DNA of 64,000 nt. Origin: Diphasiastrum complanatum (Eukaryota; Streptophyta; Lycopodiopsida; Lycopodiales; Lycopodiaceae). How positions within the stretch are numbered: position 1 is the stretch's first letter; each line of letters opens with the position of its first letter. Location of the stretch: assembly GCA_029204225.1 (NCBI GenBank), contig CM055098.1, forward strand, positions 1,981,106 through 2,045,105. Direction: 5' to 3'. The position numbers and the translations under genes are program-made. Of the stretch, positions 33,655 to 45,255 are shown in pieces. Below the pieces are notes generated by a model. That model had not been told where the DNA came from and ran no database searches. It saw only the letters and a list, made by a program, of their open reading frames with translations.

Positions 33655-34219
33655 TGTGAAATTAGCAAGACCAATTTACAAGCTCACGATGAAACCACAT
33701 TGAACGGAGGAAGCCTTACAAGCGTTCCAAAAGCTTAAGGATGCATTGGTCTCAGCGCCACACCCAATTGGACCATAGAGTTTCATGTGCATATTGATGC
33801 ATCAAAGTATGCAGTGGGAGCCATCTTGACCCAGCTAGGAGAATGCAAAAAGGACTTCCCAATCCAATTTGCCAGCCGACAACTCAGTGATTCAGAGATG
33901 AACTATGCAACCACAGAGCAAGAAGCACTGACCATGATTTACACGGTCAAGAAGTTTAGGCAATTATTTGATAGCCACTCATTTCTCATTTTATACGGAC
34001 CATCAACCATTGTTCTATCTCGTTAATAAAACTTGCAATACAGGTTGGATATCTCGTTGGTTACTACTATTGTTAGAGTTTGATTTTCGAATAGTGGTAC
34101 GCAAGGGAAAGCAACATTATATGGCGGATCATGTGTCACGAATTAAAGGGAATGAAACTACAACCCAACCTGATGCCAGAGCTACCGGACATGTTGGAGG
34201 GAGGACACCAGCTGGATGA
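33655..34219 (+). pseudogene. Ty3/gypsy RNase H fragment
   Basis: Starts with the end of gypsy RT (KLARPIYKLTMKPH, EEALQAFQKLKDALVSAP) and continues into RNase H: MHIDASKYAVGAILTQ (first catalytic Asp), FASRQLSDSEMNYATTEQEA (catalytic Glu), then in a shifted frame YTDHQPLFYLV (Asp) and FRIVVRKGKQHYMADHVSR. One frameshift lies near 33970, and stops occur near 33700 and 34025. This is the standard gypsy RT-RNase H order. Nothing recognisable as its integrase follows. Confidence 0.8.
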
Positions 34220-34237
34220 AAGAAAGCTCTGATAGGA

Positions 34238-34470
34238 ACGTTCTGATACCAGCTGACGTACAGAGAATGAAGTGGGAGAGAGATAATGCGGAACAGCTCT
34301 TCCTAAAATGGACTGCTATTAACTGTCAGCAAAAATGATCATGGATCGCAAATGTCAAACAAGATCACAACGTTCACTACAGGATCATAAAAACAAATGC
34401 ATGTTCAGATAAGTCGCGAGCACAATCACCGAAGAATATGGATTTATTGTCAATAAGATTGAATGTGAGA
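34238..34470 (-). mobile_element. LTR end with iMet-type PBS, minus strand
   Basis: GTTCTGATACCA (34240-34251 region) is the reverse complement of TGGTATCAGAAC, an imperfect iMet PBS. The sequence to its right has the 'gatcttgtttgacatttgcgatcc' style (minus) seen in the LTR ending at 53651, so an LTR 3' end is likely. Weakly supported: the length and the far end are not defined. Confidence 0.4.
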
Positions 34471-34472
34471 GT

Positions 34473-34676
34473 TCAATACGAATTTAAGAGTAATGGTGAC
34501 AATCTGAGCTTTTCAGTTTCAGAAGTGTCTCCATAAAAGCGACATGCGTTATCAAAGTCTTGGAGAAATCTAACTGGGTCAGATTCTCCATCGTACTTTG
34601 GTGCAACAATTCGAGGAATTCTTCTTTTCAAGCTTGGAGGATTAGGATTGGATGATTCGGCAAAATTTCTTGACAT
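34473..34676 (-). pseudogene. Gypsy gag N-terminus
   Basis: From ATG 34676 on the minus strand: MSRNFAESSNPNPPSLKRR then VAPKYDGESDPVRFLQDFDN, the same motif as IPKYDGSSNPIRFLQIYEQA at about 3150. It is cut near 34473. The leader at 34677-35506 and the PBS/LTR at 35507-36274 lie upstream in the right order, so these form the 5' part of one minus-strand gypsy. Confidence 0.7.
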
Positions 34677-35506
34677 GATGCAGAAAGAGAAACAAAGTAA
34701 CAGTACAGTACTGTGTTTTGCCAAAAAAGTAAAAAAAATATAGGTGTTTTTGCAAAATAGTGGGTTTTGACAAGAATCTGGACTTTTTTGAGACAATAAA
34801 ACTCGTAGATAGGAGTATAACTCGTAGACAGGCTGATTAATCAAAATATAGTACTCGCAAATTTTGATAGGGAGTTTTCACTGACAAACTACTGATATTT
34901 TAATTTTTTTGGTTTTTTCTATAAAGGAAGGAATTCGCAGAGGGTGTATGGCAAAGTTTCAAATTGTGGTCGATTTCATGGGATGGTCGACGAATTCTGA
35001 AACTGTATTTTTCTGGCAATCAAGTTCAATAGTGGAAAAAAGATGTTTGTTTCACATAAATCAGACTAAATCCCTGAGATAGAATTCGCAGAGCTTCCAG
35101 AGGACTAATCTTTCACAGATCTAGACTCAATAGAACTGGCGAATTCTAAGACGAAGATTTAGTTTGAAAACAGAGGGATTTGTCAATAACACAGGTTGAT
35201 TTCTGGAAGCAAGGTTGGAATTCGGAGAGGTGATAAGCTAAAAGGTGATGTTCTGTTTTGGCGAATTATGATATACCTGTTTGATGATAAAAAAAATATC
35301 ACTTGGATCATTTCTTTCAGAGAAAATGCCCAAGTTGACACTTTTGTTTCTCCCCCCCGGCTTGATAAGTTGTTCAACAGCTCTTGTAGAACCTGGAGAG
35401 AAAGAGAAGTGTTGTAGTGTGAAGAAAAATAATATGCAAACACGCACACAAGCACGTAGTAATAGCAAAAAGGAGAAAAAGTAAGCTATGTAAGAAATCT
35501 TAAGAA

Positions 35507-36274
35507 GCGACAACGGCGCCAATGCTGAAGGTAAAATCTATTTGCATGATGGCTTTTCTAGATCTATCCATGGTTATAGTATAGTGATAAACCGATTCGT
35601 CCACTTCCTAAGATCTACATAGAATTTACAAATAAAAATAAAGAACATACACAAAAGGAAGAACACCAAGGCTTCCCAACTAGTGTTCGAAAACTAGACA
35701 GCAAACTAATTAAGCTTGTTAGGTAACAAGCATTTTAACTAGACTAGAGCTTGCTAAGGCTTACCCAATCAAACCCGTTACTCTAATCCTACCTAACACC
35801 ATATGGAAACTAATACAATAATTGCGACTAACTAAGCATAAATTAAAAAAAACATGCCACAAATAAATTCCTATGAAAAGGAGGCAAGAGGAGGCCCGAG
35901 CACCTTCCCTCAAGCTATTCACCTTCCAAAGGGAACACAAGAAGATAGCAAGATAATCACAAGATAAACAAGTAACATAATATCAATGTGTTATTTATAA
36001 AGGAAATGTCTCTCTTCTTATAGCAAGAGAGCCTTTCATAAGTTTTCCACTAACTTATGGAATTAGTCTTCTAACTTGCCATTCTAAGTCTTACAACTTC
36101 TAACTTAGAAACTTGATTCTCTAAACTTAGAACTTAAGTTAACTTGGACTTCTAATTTTAAGTTTCCGAGTTTAAAAGTTTAGAACTTATTAATCTTCTA
36201 CTCATGGTTTTATAACACACATGTCATGGTAAAAGTTTGTGTTTTATTTTATTTTTATATTTTCGTTGCTAACA
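35507..36274 (-). mobile_element. Gypsy LTR and PBS (tRNA-Asp type)
   Basis: GCGACAACGGCGCCA at 35507-35521 is the reverse complement of a tRNA-Asp PBS (TGGCGCCGTTGTCGC). After one base, an LTR extends 35523-36274. On the minus strand it would begin TGTTAGCAACG and end CTTCAGCA. The right end is inferred from the TG...CA rule. No second copy is in the window. The leader at 34677-35506 contains a short pyrimidine-rich region and no gene. Confidence 0.65.
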
Positions 36275-36671
36275 ATACGCGAGTAAAATGGATTTGAAGA
36301 TGAATGGCGAAATGAGCCGCCAAACTGATTTGCAAGCCATAAAAAAGACCAAGCAACTATTGAAACTGTGATAAGCTATGAAATAAACAATGACATCTTT
36401 TAGCACAAAAGTATTCTTGGCCTAGCGAATTTAATCCTTTTTACGAAACGAATATTTAATCACTAATGTTTATACTACTTCAAAAAATCTGTGTAAAAGG
36501 ACTTCAAAGGCTTGATCAGTATTATAATATGAGTTCAAAAAATAATAAGTGTTTAAAGTCCTAGCAGTATTTGACTACTTAAACGATTGTTAAGTTTCCT
36601 GTCTCTTTCATATCTCGTTCTAAACCTATCTTTCTCTTTAAAACTATTTATCTACAAAATGCAAAAAAGTA

Positions 36672-37190
36672 TCAGACGGCTAATATTAGACCGGGCATGG
36701 ATAGACCACTTAATTCACTCTGCCACAGAGTAGACTGTATGTTTAACAAATCTGATGCCTGATGATGAGATGGTTTTAGGTCACAGTGAACTTCTGTCAC
36801 TGTGACGGATGTGTTGAAGCACTCCCTGAGTTCCATTATAAGGCCATCTTTGACAGTCCAAATGTGCACCCAGCAGCCTTTGGACGTATCAGATTTGCCT
36901 TCCGCAAAGACCTTTGATCCAATCGTGTACATGCGCTGAGGCACAAAACTGTATGTGCATAGCCGATCGACGCCGGTGAGCATGCGCATTAGGTGACGCT
37001 GTGAAGGCGGCCCATGGAACCACCACTCCAGATCCTCTGCCACTAACTGGCCAACGCCTTCTGCATTACCAGAAGCCAGCGCACTATAAACCGCAAGCAC
37101 CACGCCCTCCGAAATGTCTTTTTCCTCCTGATTGGCAATAGCTTCCGCCAGCTCAGCTTGATGGTGGAACTCCGGCAAGTTTTCTGTCAT
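36672..37190 (-). CDS. Wound-induced protein 1 (WUN1)-like, SnoaL/NTF2 fold
   Basis: An uninterrupted 172-codon frame. It matches the plant WUN1-like family, small proteins with an NTF2/SnoaL-type fold named for induction by wounding; their biochemical role is not established. Seen: a helix with VLAVYSALASGN (31-42), the family signature DLEWWFHGPP (53-62), MRMLTG (68-73), WVHIWTVKDGLI (107-118), ECFNTSVTVT (123-132), and the typical C-terminal end LWQSEL...PGLILAV (155-172). Length and both ends agree with the family, so the gene looks intact and single-exon. ATG 37190 is the first Met in frame. No transit peptide is evident. It stands alone between an LTR (to 36274) and AT-rich sequence. 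Function is by family only. Confidence 0.88.
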   Translation of the reverse strand: MTENLPEFHHQAELAEAIANQEEKDISEGVVLAVYSALASGNAEGVGQLVAEDLEWWFHGPPSQRHLMRMLTGVDRLCTYSFVPQRMYTIGSKVFAEGKSDTSKGCWVHIWTVKDGLIMELRECFNTSVTVTEVHCDLKPSHHQASDLLNIQSTLWQSELSGLSMPGLILAV

Positions 37191-37645
37191 ACAATCTATA
37201 AAAGGGACAGATGTATAAGGCCAAAAAAGACTATTGATACCCCAAGAAGAATTAGACTGTAAGGAACATAAACAACCACCAAAAAGACGAATTCAGATCC
37301 TTTTGCAACCAAATATCGAGAAATTCCTCGGCGCTTTTTCAGAAAGACGTAGTTCAACAAGTCGGGAGTAACTATATTGCAATCTGATATATCCAAGAAG
37401 CTAATGCAAAGGTATAGCAAACCAATTACACCTACAAAATTCCTATTCCACGAATCACGATGGCATGCAAAATTGGAGGCCTATCACTAAGCATGCATGC
37501 ATGCAATCGTTGAATTCTTATTTTTTTCTGCCGAAGTCGATGAATTGAACGATACGAGAGATCGTGTTGGATCGTCGTAATGTAAACGAAATGTAAGCAA
37601 AAAACTGCAAAAGAAAACGAAGAACAAAATGAAAACGGAGGGAGA

Positions 37646-37660
37646 GGGGGGGGGGGGGGG
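37646..37660. repeat. Poly-G run (15 G)
   Basis: A run of 15 G on the plus strand (C on the sense strand of the WUN1-like gene), about 455 bp upstream of its ATG, at the edge of a purine-rich stretch (ggagggagagg). It could be a sequencing weak point. Confidence 0.8.
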
Positions 37661-37899
37661 AGTTGTGTTTGGCTACAGAAGCCTCAGTTGTAGTTTTAGC
37701 GGGAAAGCGTTGGATTTCTCAAAGTAAGTTCAGATTCTGCCACGTTTAACCAAAAGCAAACATTTTGAGACGTGGCTAGTGTTGAACGGGAGAATCATTG
37801 GCTCTTCATTTAGCCGTTGGGCGGAGGAAAAGAGTGCAGGAGAGTCGAGAGGCCGTGGCTATTCAGTTACGTACAGCTTAGCCCTACTTACCTACATAC

Positions 37900-37950
37900 C
37901 TACCACCTACCTACCACGTGGTCCGTGGTGGTAGGTGAAAGCACGTGGTA
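37900..37950 (-). promoter_or_regulatory. Two G-boxes in a palindromic stretch
   Basis: CACGTG occurs at 37915-37920 and 37942-37947, about 725-755 bp upstream of the WUN1-like start. The first lies inside an inverted repeat of 'acctaccac' and 'gtggtaggt'. CACGTG is the core for plant bHLH and bZIP factors, often in stress- or light-responsive promoters. The distance makes a role in this gene possible but unproven. Confidence 0.45.
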
Positions 37951-38014
37951 AAAGCTCACTTCGGAAGTTATTAGATTTTGCCCTTAACCGCTTGCAAAGG
38001 CATTATCATGTGGC

Positions 38015-38135
38015 GGAGGCTGTTCCACCCAAGGAAGGGAGTCCGCCCTAAGGGGGGAGAGGACGCCCTCCTAGGATGTTTTGCCTAGGAAAGGTGTTTG
38101 CCCGAGGGCAGACGCCTTTTCTTTGGTGGAACTAC
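38015..38135. repeat. Foldback repeat, GC-rich
   Basis: Outer arms 'gttccacccaaggaa' (38022-38036) and 'ttctttggtggaac' (38119-38132) are near-complementary. Inside are smaller hairpins, such as 'cctaggatgttttgcctagg' (about 38071-38090) and 'gtttgcccgagggcagac' (about 38095-38112). It resembles the foldback cluster at 12.85-13.06 kb in style, not in sequence. Confidence 0.55.
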
Positions 38136-38159
38136 CCAAACGTCCTTTCCTCATCATAT

Positions 38160-39090
38160 ACGCTCACATTTGAGACCTTCTGACACTCGGAAGGTTTCAT
38201 TGTAAAAACTATTGCCCCACAGATTTCGTTATGTGAAGCTCTTCCAATTCTTCACTTAAATTAATTTTACTAGAGGAGGACAAGTTTAAGGGGCTTTCGC
38301 TTGAAAGGGCCCTTGACCAATGGGGTGGAAGGCCAACAACACTCATGCCCTTCCGTGACAAAATGCCATGCCTAGAAAAGAATTTATTTGAAAATCGAAA
38401 ATGAAAATTTTGGACAAAATCATTGTTTCCTTCACTCACAAATGAAAATTTTGGACACACTTTTATGTTTCTTTCACTCGTAGGCAAATTTTGCCCTTGA
38501 AGGTACATCCACAATAACTTGCAATGGGAAGGAGAGAAAACGTACATGTGGCAGGACATGATTGGTTAAGAGCATGTTGATTCTATGCCATAGCACATGC
38601 CTACCTATATAGCCTTAATTTGAACCGTGCGTTTAAAGTAGCGCCTATGAATGGCAAATACCTAGTACAAAGAAAAACTGAGAACTTGGCGTTATGTGAG
38701 GGATAAAGGACTACAAGGAGGGTATACATCTTAAGGCCTCTATATTCGTGGGTTGTAGGGAGTCCAACATGACCTAGGTTAAAAATTAAATGCAATTTGT
38801 TTTGCTAACTATGAGTTAGTTTAGGTTCCAAAGAAAATGGACTTTATGTGCGTAATGACTTCATGCCCTAAAGTACATGGACTTGTTATATATGGAGGTT
38901 CCATTGGGGAATCCTTCCGTAAAAGATGTCATTAGGTTGAGGCATTTTATGGCAAGATGACAAAATGGAGACAGTCAATGAAAAGTTCATTTACTTATGT
39001 AAAGGATGAATGAGACTACCCAAAATGGCAAGTTAAACTCAAGTAATCTCTATGTGGGACCACCTATGAACCACTCAACTCAAGATAGTG
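38160..39090. other. No gene seen
   Basis: AT-rich sequence with short open stretches on the minus strand only (38209-38559, 38601-38795) that carry no motif. No repeat was recognised. Confidence 0.4.
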
Positions 39091-39096
39091 TATTTC

Positions 39097-39236
39097 GCAC
39101 CACCACTACAGTGACAATGGTGGGCTCACGCCAATCTAAGGGTGAAGAACATATCATAACATATCAGGAGATGGTGATAACATATGTTTACCCTTAGATG
39201 GTTGCAAGCCCACCACTGTCATTGTAGTGGTGTTGC
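39097..39236. repeat. 46-bp inverted repeat, hairpin
   Basis: Arms 39097-39142 and 39191-39236 match at roughly 38 of 46 positions (by eye) with a 48-base loop. Both contain 'caccactaca' and 'gtgggct' words. It could be a miniature transposon or an imperfect hairpin RNA precursor. A (CT)n run follows about 110 bp away. Confidence 0.65.
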
Positions 39237-39343
39237 AGAACACACCATCCCACTGAACTCTTCCTCCCTCTAAAATATTGGGGACCGCATAGTGAGTTGT
39301 CTCTTTCTTCTCTCTCTAGTGTGGAACAACCATTGCACACATG

Positions 39344-39345
<2 letters not shown>

Positions 39346-39424
<79 letters not shown>
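39346..39424. repeat. (CT)39 microsatellite
   Basis: A pure CT run of about 79 bases. Open frames across it on both strands (Ser-Leu or Arg-Glu) are artefacts. Confidence 0.95.
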
Positions 39425-39426
<2 letters not shown>

Positions 39427-39539
39427 CCAAGTGGGAACCATGGATGACTTCACATGGGGACCACCTCTTTTTTATAACATACTTTATAAACCTTTTTATA
39501 GGAGCCCTTCAACAATTTTACGTGTCAAGCTCTAATGGG

Positions 39540-41280
39540 CTATTTTTCACAAATTGATGCAATTACGAAATACAAGGGCACACCTGAAAGAAATTGGTAA
39601 AGGAGGCCAGTTTTATGATATAATGCCCTAAAAAACTAACAACAAGAATTTGGCCAAGTTTTTATATGTTGAAGTTGATCAAGGAAGCTAGAAAACAAAG
39701 GTGATAAAAGAAGATCACAAGCGGCCCCGTATTTGGCAAAATTTTAAGGGGAGTGTGTTGCAAAATAAATTGGCTAATGAAATTGGTAAATTAGGGCTCA
39801 ACAATCTAGCATGTAAAAAATATAAAATTGCATCTTTTAGGAGATCTTTGAACTACTACTCTCATCTTTCAAATACATGCATTGCATCTACTTCCTTTTA
39901 TTAAAAAAAATATTGTTAGGATAGGCTTGCAAAATAGACAAATCTCAAACTCGAGAGGCACATACTAAAGAAATATTGCACCATAGCATTGGTGCAACCA
40001 CACTTGGCTAAGTCTAGGGCACCTAGGGCACTGTGTCAAAAAATCAACGTTTTAAGGCACATGCATGTCTAAACAAGATATAGACAAATAATCCATTTGA
40101 ATGATTCTTTGATTCTCATAGACAATGTTCCATTAATATTTAAGCAACTTATCATTAAACATTGTAGTTTTATTCAAAGTTGTCATTTTTGTCAAATCAT
40201 AATATCGATTATTGTGCAATGATCTTGTTTTTTGGTGCAACTATATGCTTGCAATGCATGTGCATGTCATAATGAAATAACATGGTTCCAAGTTTTTAAT
40301 TGTGTATATCATCATTACGCAAATTCCTTTAGGAAAGTACGAAAAGATTTATCTATGCTCCTAGCGATACATGCTGGCTCACACATGTTAGCTAACACAT
40401 GCTCTCCATTCAAATACTCCCAAGTACACTAAATGAATGGCGAAGGGAGACTCCCACCTTTATGTAAAACAGTGCCTCATTAAATGATTTTATAGACGTA
40501 CACGAATTAATTGATGTGCGAAGTAGAAATAATCAAAAGCATTCAACATTCACATTCAGGCATTTATGTTCGATCTATAAATCATGAATCTGCATGCAAA
40601 ATCAAACGTAATAGAAATGCACAATGACACGAATCGATATCTCTTGGAAATAGCTAAGATTAGAACACAAGAGAGTGTACATGGCAGTCTATCTGTCGAC
40701 GTATATGCATTTGCATCTTCGTGCCTTGTGTATTTATGTATATTCGATATGTCTCTTTTATAGACATAAGCTCTAATTACAATACATGATTAAAAGAATG
40801 GATCAACTCCTAATGCTAGTTGTAAGCTTGATTGCAATTGCATGTCAACACTATCACATTGTCCATAGGATCTTCATTAGAGCGACGTCATCTTACGATA
40901 ATTGCTCATAGGTCGTATTCTGAACGTAATGCCTTGTAATTTTACACTAACAACTTGACAAGCTATCCAGCAAACAAATCCACAGGAGCTAAAGGAAATA
41001 GCACACCAAGCAACACACTATGAACTATATACCATTACTAAAGAAAAATGAATACATATAATTTACTACTAATTTTTAGAGAGTACTGTTGCATGGCAAA
41101 TCAATCCACATTACGGGACAACTATCCCAACTCACTAACTTAAGTGCCATTGATGTGGCACCCATCACTATAGCATGTACCAAAAGTTACAAAATTGTTA
41201 TTTGCAATAGAAATGACGTACCAATTGAAAATAACTGGAAATAAATCAAGCTTACTATTGTAACATTATCCTTAGTGTAT
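39540..41280. other. No gene seen; possible decayed LTR at right
   Basis: AT-rich, no coding signal. The last few hundred bases before 41293 would be the 5' LTR of the old copia if the PBS-like site there is genuine. They do not resemble the LTR at 51867, so this is not established. Confidence 0.35.
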
Positions 41281-41292
41281 GAGACTTTCACA

Positions 41293-41305
41293 TGGCATCA
41301 GAGTC
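41293..41305 (+). mobile_element. Degenerate iMet PBS
   Basis: TGGCATCAGAGTC differs at two positions from TGGTATCAGAGCC and follows 'tttcaca', which fits an LTR end. It lies 550 bp before the gag start at 41846, a normal leader length for copia elements here. Confidence 0.55.
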
Positions 41306-41845
41306 GGTTAAGATTTTTCCAACTTTATTCAAGTCATCTAATTGTTTTTGTGCAGGGTTGAAGACAAGCTCAAAATTGGGAGACAAGACAGTAAATTTAC
41401 AAAGACTCAAGAAATGTAATCTTGGAGAGTGAAGAGAGGTACCTACCTTGTAGAAATTGCATAGTAAGTTGTGAAGCGAGGAGTATAGACATGCCAACAA
41501 TTGAAATAGCAATTATTAATGTGTAAGTTTTTTGATGGCCAGTTGCCATATTTGACAGAAACTTTCTCTCTTTAGCTTTCTAGGCGGTGGGCCAATCTTT
41601 TACGAGCCCCAAAGTTACTACTTGACTAATTCTTTTTGTACTTGATGATAGTAGTGTGAATACACAGCTTTGGTGTTGGTGATCAATCCTATGTCTCTTG
41701 TCCGTGTTGGCTTCCGATTTGGTGACAAAGTGGTGGGTGGCCTGGTAAGCTAAAACGTGCAAGTCTTTATTTTTGCATTTTTACATCGCCATTGGCCTCG
41801 GCATACCCTTTTTAGCCTACATATGGAGTTTTGGGCATTTAGGAC

Positions 41846-44800
41846 ATGGCCAACATCAATGAGACCATTTCGGACGAAGCAAGCAAGTTGGATGGGAATT
41901 CCAACTACAATATCTGAAAATTCAAAATGAAGACCATTCTCATAGAGAAGGAGTTGTGGCATATAGTTGCGGGCATAGAGGTAAGGCCGAACACCACTCC
42001 AGCTGACATGAGGGCCTATGACAGAAAGGTTCAAAGAGCATTATCATTTATCAACGTATCGGTGAAAGGTCATGTGATTACCCACATTAGTGATGCAGTG
42101 ATAGCCATGGGAGCTTGGGAAGCCCTAAGAACACAGTTTCAGACCGCCAATCCGAGTCGTGTCATGTTCTTGAAGTTGAGACTTAATACCATAAGGATGG
42201 AAGAGAATGAAAGTGTGGGATCCTTTTTCACCAGGATCAAGGAATTGCAAGACCAACTTGTTGCCATTTGAGAACCAATCAGGGATGTTGAATTGGTGCA
42301 CAATACCATGAGAGGCATGTCAAAAAGCTTTAAAATGTTCGTGAGCAGTATAGCTTCGACGGAGAGATTGCCCATGGGATCTTACTGTAGGAAGAGTAGC
42401 AGCAGAAGATGGTCAAATCAAGGCAAACCACTCAGGAAGACCAGACATTGGTGGCCCAAGGCAAGCAAAAGGCGTGGAAGCACATTCCAAGAAAGAGCAA
42501 AGATGATGAGGATGAGAGAGAGTCATCATCAAATCCAAAGAAAACAAAAAAGAAAAATGGCAAGTGCTACTATTTCCATAAGCTAGGACATTGGACGCGG
42601 GAGGTGCTATAAAAAGAAAGTGGACATCACGCAAGGGGAGGTGAAGCAATAAAGAAACATTGTCGAGGATGACGGAGAGGACGACGAGACCAATGTCCTA
42701 TCATCGACATTGGCATGTTAGGTGGACCATGGTGCTAGATGGTTCATAGATTCAAGCGCCACTAGACACATGACTGAGACACAAATGCCAAATTGAGGGC
42801 ATCAACAAGTTACCTATGTAGTTTCTTGATGGTAAGATAAAGAATATTTCCAAAGTGCCTTACATACCTGGACTTACAAAAAGCTTGCTTTCTATTGTCA
42901 TGGCAAATCAACGCTTTGAAGGTTGAGTTTGTCAAAGACAATTGCTCGATGAAGGATATAGATCACAATTACAAGGTTGTGGCAACAGGATATCGCGATA
43001 GTAATTGTGAGCTCTACAAATTGAATGCGGGCAAACCAAGTGAATATGGTTTAGCTTCACTTCACAATTTGAGTTATGACACATAATAATGGGTCATTTT
43101 AACTATGGAAGTTTACGGTTCATGGCCAAGTTGAAGATGGTAAGTGGAATACCTGCAATATAGGATGAGTAGCATTCTATTTGTGAAAGATGCGTGATGG
43201 GGAAACACCATAGAGAGAAGTTCAAGAAGGGGGGAGCTGCTAGAGCAAAGAAGCCACTTGAGCTCATCCATAGTGACTTGTGTGGCCCTATGAAGACCAT
43301 GTCGTTGGGAGGAGCCTACTACTTCATGACATTCATTGACTACTACTCTAGGAGAATATGGATCTACTTCTTGAAGAAGAAATCGGATGCATTTGCTCAC
43401 TTCAAGAAACTCAAAGCTTTGGTAGAGAACTAGCTAGATGCATGCATTAACGTGCTACGATTTGATAAAGGGGGGCCGAGTATAAAGGAGATAACTGTGA
43501 AGCATTTTGCAAGGAGCATGCATTAGAGGAGTTCTAAATCCAAAAAAGACCCTTTGTAAAGATTCTTTTTATATTTTTTCTCAAATTTTACACATGGACC
43601 AATCAAAACACTCAAATTTGAAATCTACGTAACATAACTTTTTGAGTCCACATTTTGAGTCCACACTAAAAATGGCATAACTTTTTAGTGGTAAGTTCAA
43701 ATTTAGCGAAGTTTTGTGCATTGGAAAGAGCTTAACAAGGGCTTTCCAATGATATGTTAGATGACATAGTTTTGAGCTATAATTAAAAAGTTATGGCAAG
43801 TCAAAAGTATTAGTGTTATAATATTTTAATAATATAAAAGACATCTTGCACGAATTCTTAAAGGGTCTTTTTGGAGCTCAAAACTGAGAGGAAAAATCAC
43901 ACCAATGGTAGAGAGTGCATGCTCTATGGTGAAGCAAATGGGCTTGTCAAATTAAATTTGGTCAGAAGTGTGTAATGCGACAACCTTCTTGGAAAATAGG
44001 AGCCCCACTACCGCAGTTCCTAATTCAAGCCAGCTGCACGAAAGAAACCTACACAAAGAATGGCTTGAGATTCACAAAGAGATCCCAACTTAACCATGTA
44101 AAATATTTGGATATAATTATTAAAGGAAGCACAATAGCCAAGATCGTGAATAAAGAGACACAAATTTGAATAGAATTCTCTGGTAGAAGCTTTTGTAAAC
44201 ATACCAAAGGAATTATCATAGGATCAAGACTCTCATGCAGAAGTTGGTGTAATACTATTGGAACTCCCGAAGAGGCACTTATAAAAATGCATCCAAAGAT
44301 TGAAAAGTTTTTCATATTTGAGTGCAAAGCGCATGTGCACGTGCCAAAGGAGGAGCGAAACAAGCTTGATGCAAAGTCCATGAAATGCATCTTTGTTGGA
44401 TATGATGAGAGGAAAAGACTTACATATGCTTTGAACTAGAGAGGCCAAAAATCCACATGAGTAAGGATGTAATCTTCGATGAAATGCATAGATTTGATGA
44501 GGATGATGATGCAAAAGCTGATGATGACATTAAGGGGCTTCCTACAATCCTAGAAGAGGATTAAAATGCTGCTCCATAGGACATCAAGCATGATGATCAA
44601 GTCCATGATGAGGAGCATGATCGAACTCCACCCATCTACGAGCCAAGGGGGAGATGTTTGTTGATTGGAGCTTCGAAGGAGAAACTTGTGGGAAGCAAGA
44701 GACAATATGGACGCTCCTTGGGATACCTACTCACCAAGAAGTGTATCACCCCAATTGAAAGTGCCTAAGTGGTATGAAAACATCATGAAATATGTGAGAT

Positions 44801-45255
44801 AGAATCTGCCAAGATTGAGCTCGCAAGGTGACGTGAGAAGATCAATGAGAGAGAGGAGAGCTCCCAATCGTTACCATGTGAACTACATTCTTATCAGATA
44901 TAATCAAATTGATTGCAAATTAGATCACTCACTGATGGATCCAAGCCTGCGATTGTCGAAGGACTAGTGTCCTCAGACCAAGCAGGAAGAGGAGAAGATG
45001 AGAGAGTATCCTTATCGATCGATACTTGGTTCTCTCATGTATGCAATGGTCTGCACAAGACTTGATATTTCTTTTTCAGTCAGCTCACTCAGCCAATTCA
45101 TGGCTAATCCTGACATCACTCATTGGAAGGCTCTTATAAGAGACATGAGATACATTCGAGCTACAACGGACCATTGCATCTGCCATGGAGAAGTCGACAA
45201 TGATAATTTTTATCAACTCAGTGGATATTGTGATGCAAGCTGGAGAGGAGATGTA
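41846..45255 (+). pseudogene. Old copia element, 5' and central parts
   Basis: Starts at ATG 41846 (MANINETISDEASKLDGN) with an early stop, then gag (MKTILIEKELWHIV, FFTRIKELQDQLVAI). The zinc knuckle reads CYYFHKLGHW, with one Cys lost. The protease reads WFIDSSATRHM, with D-S-S in place of D-S-G. Then come pre-integrase (GHFNYGSLRFMAK), integrase (LIHSDLCGPMKT, YYSRRIWIYFLKKKSDAF, FDKGG), a MITE at 43540-43874, post-integrase (HVHVPKEERNKLDAKSMKC) and the RT/RNase H boundary (RSILGSLMYAMVCTRLD, FMANPDITHWK). The RT core between about 44800 and 44950 is missing. Many stops and shifts. The frame is cut at 45255 by the young copia and resumes at 51415. Confidence 0.85.
43540..43874. mobile_element. 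MITE with ~24-bp terminal inverted repeats
   Basis: A 335-bp AT-rich, non-coding insert in the old copia integrase. The left end CCAAAAAAGACCCTTT and the right end (complement) CCAAAAAGACCCTTTAAG match, extending with a gap to about 24 bases. Internal short inverted repeats ('ggaaagagcttaacaagg' against 'gctttcc') are present. A clean target-site duplication is not visible: flanks 'gagttctaaa' and 'gagctcaaaa' are similar but not equal. About 50 bases of expected integrase sequence are missing at the site. Confidence 0.7.

Noticed and set aside
40600-41292. 5' LTR of the old copia matching its 3' LTR at 51867
   Set aside because: Direct comparison by eye shows no shared blocks, so the pair cannot be claimed.
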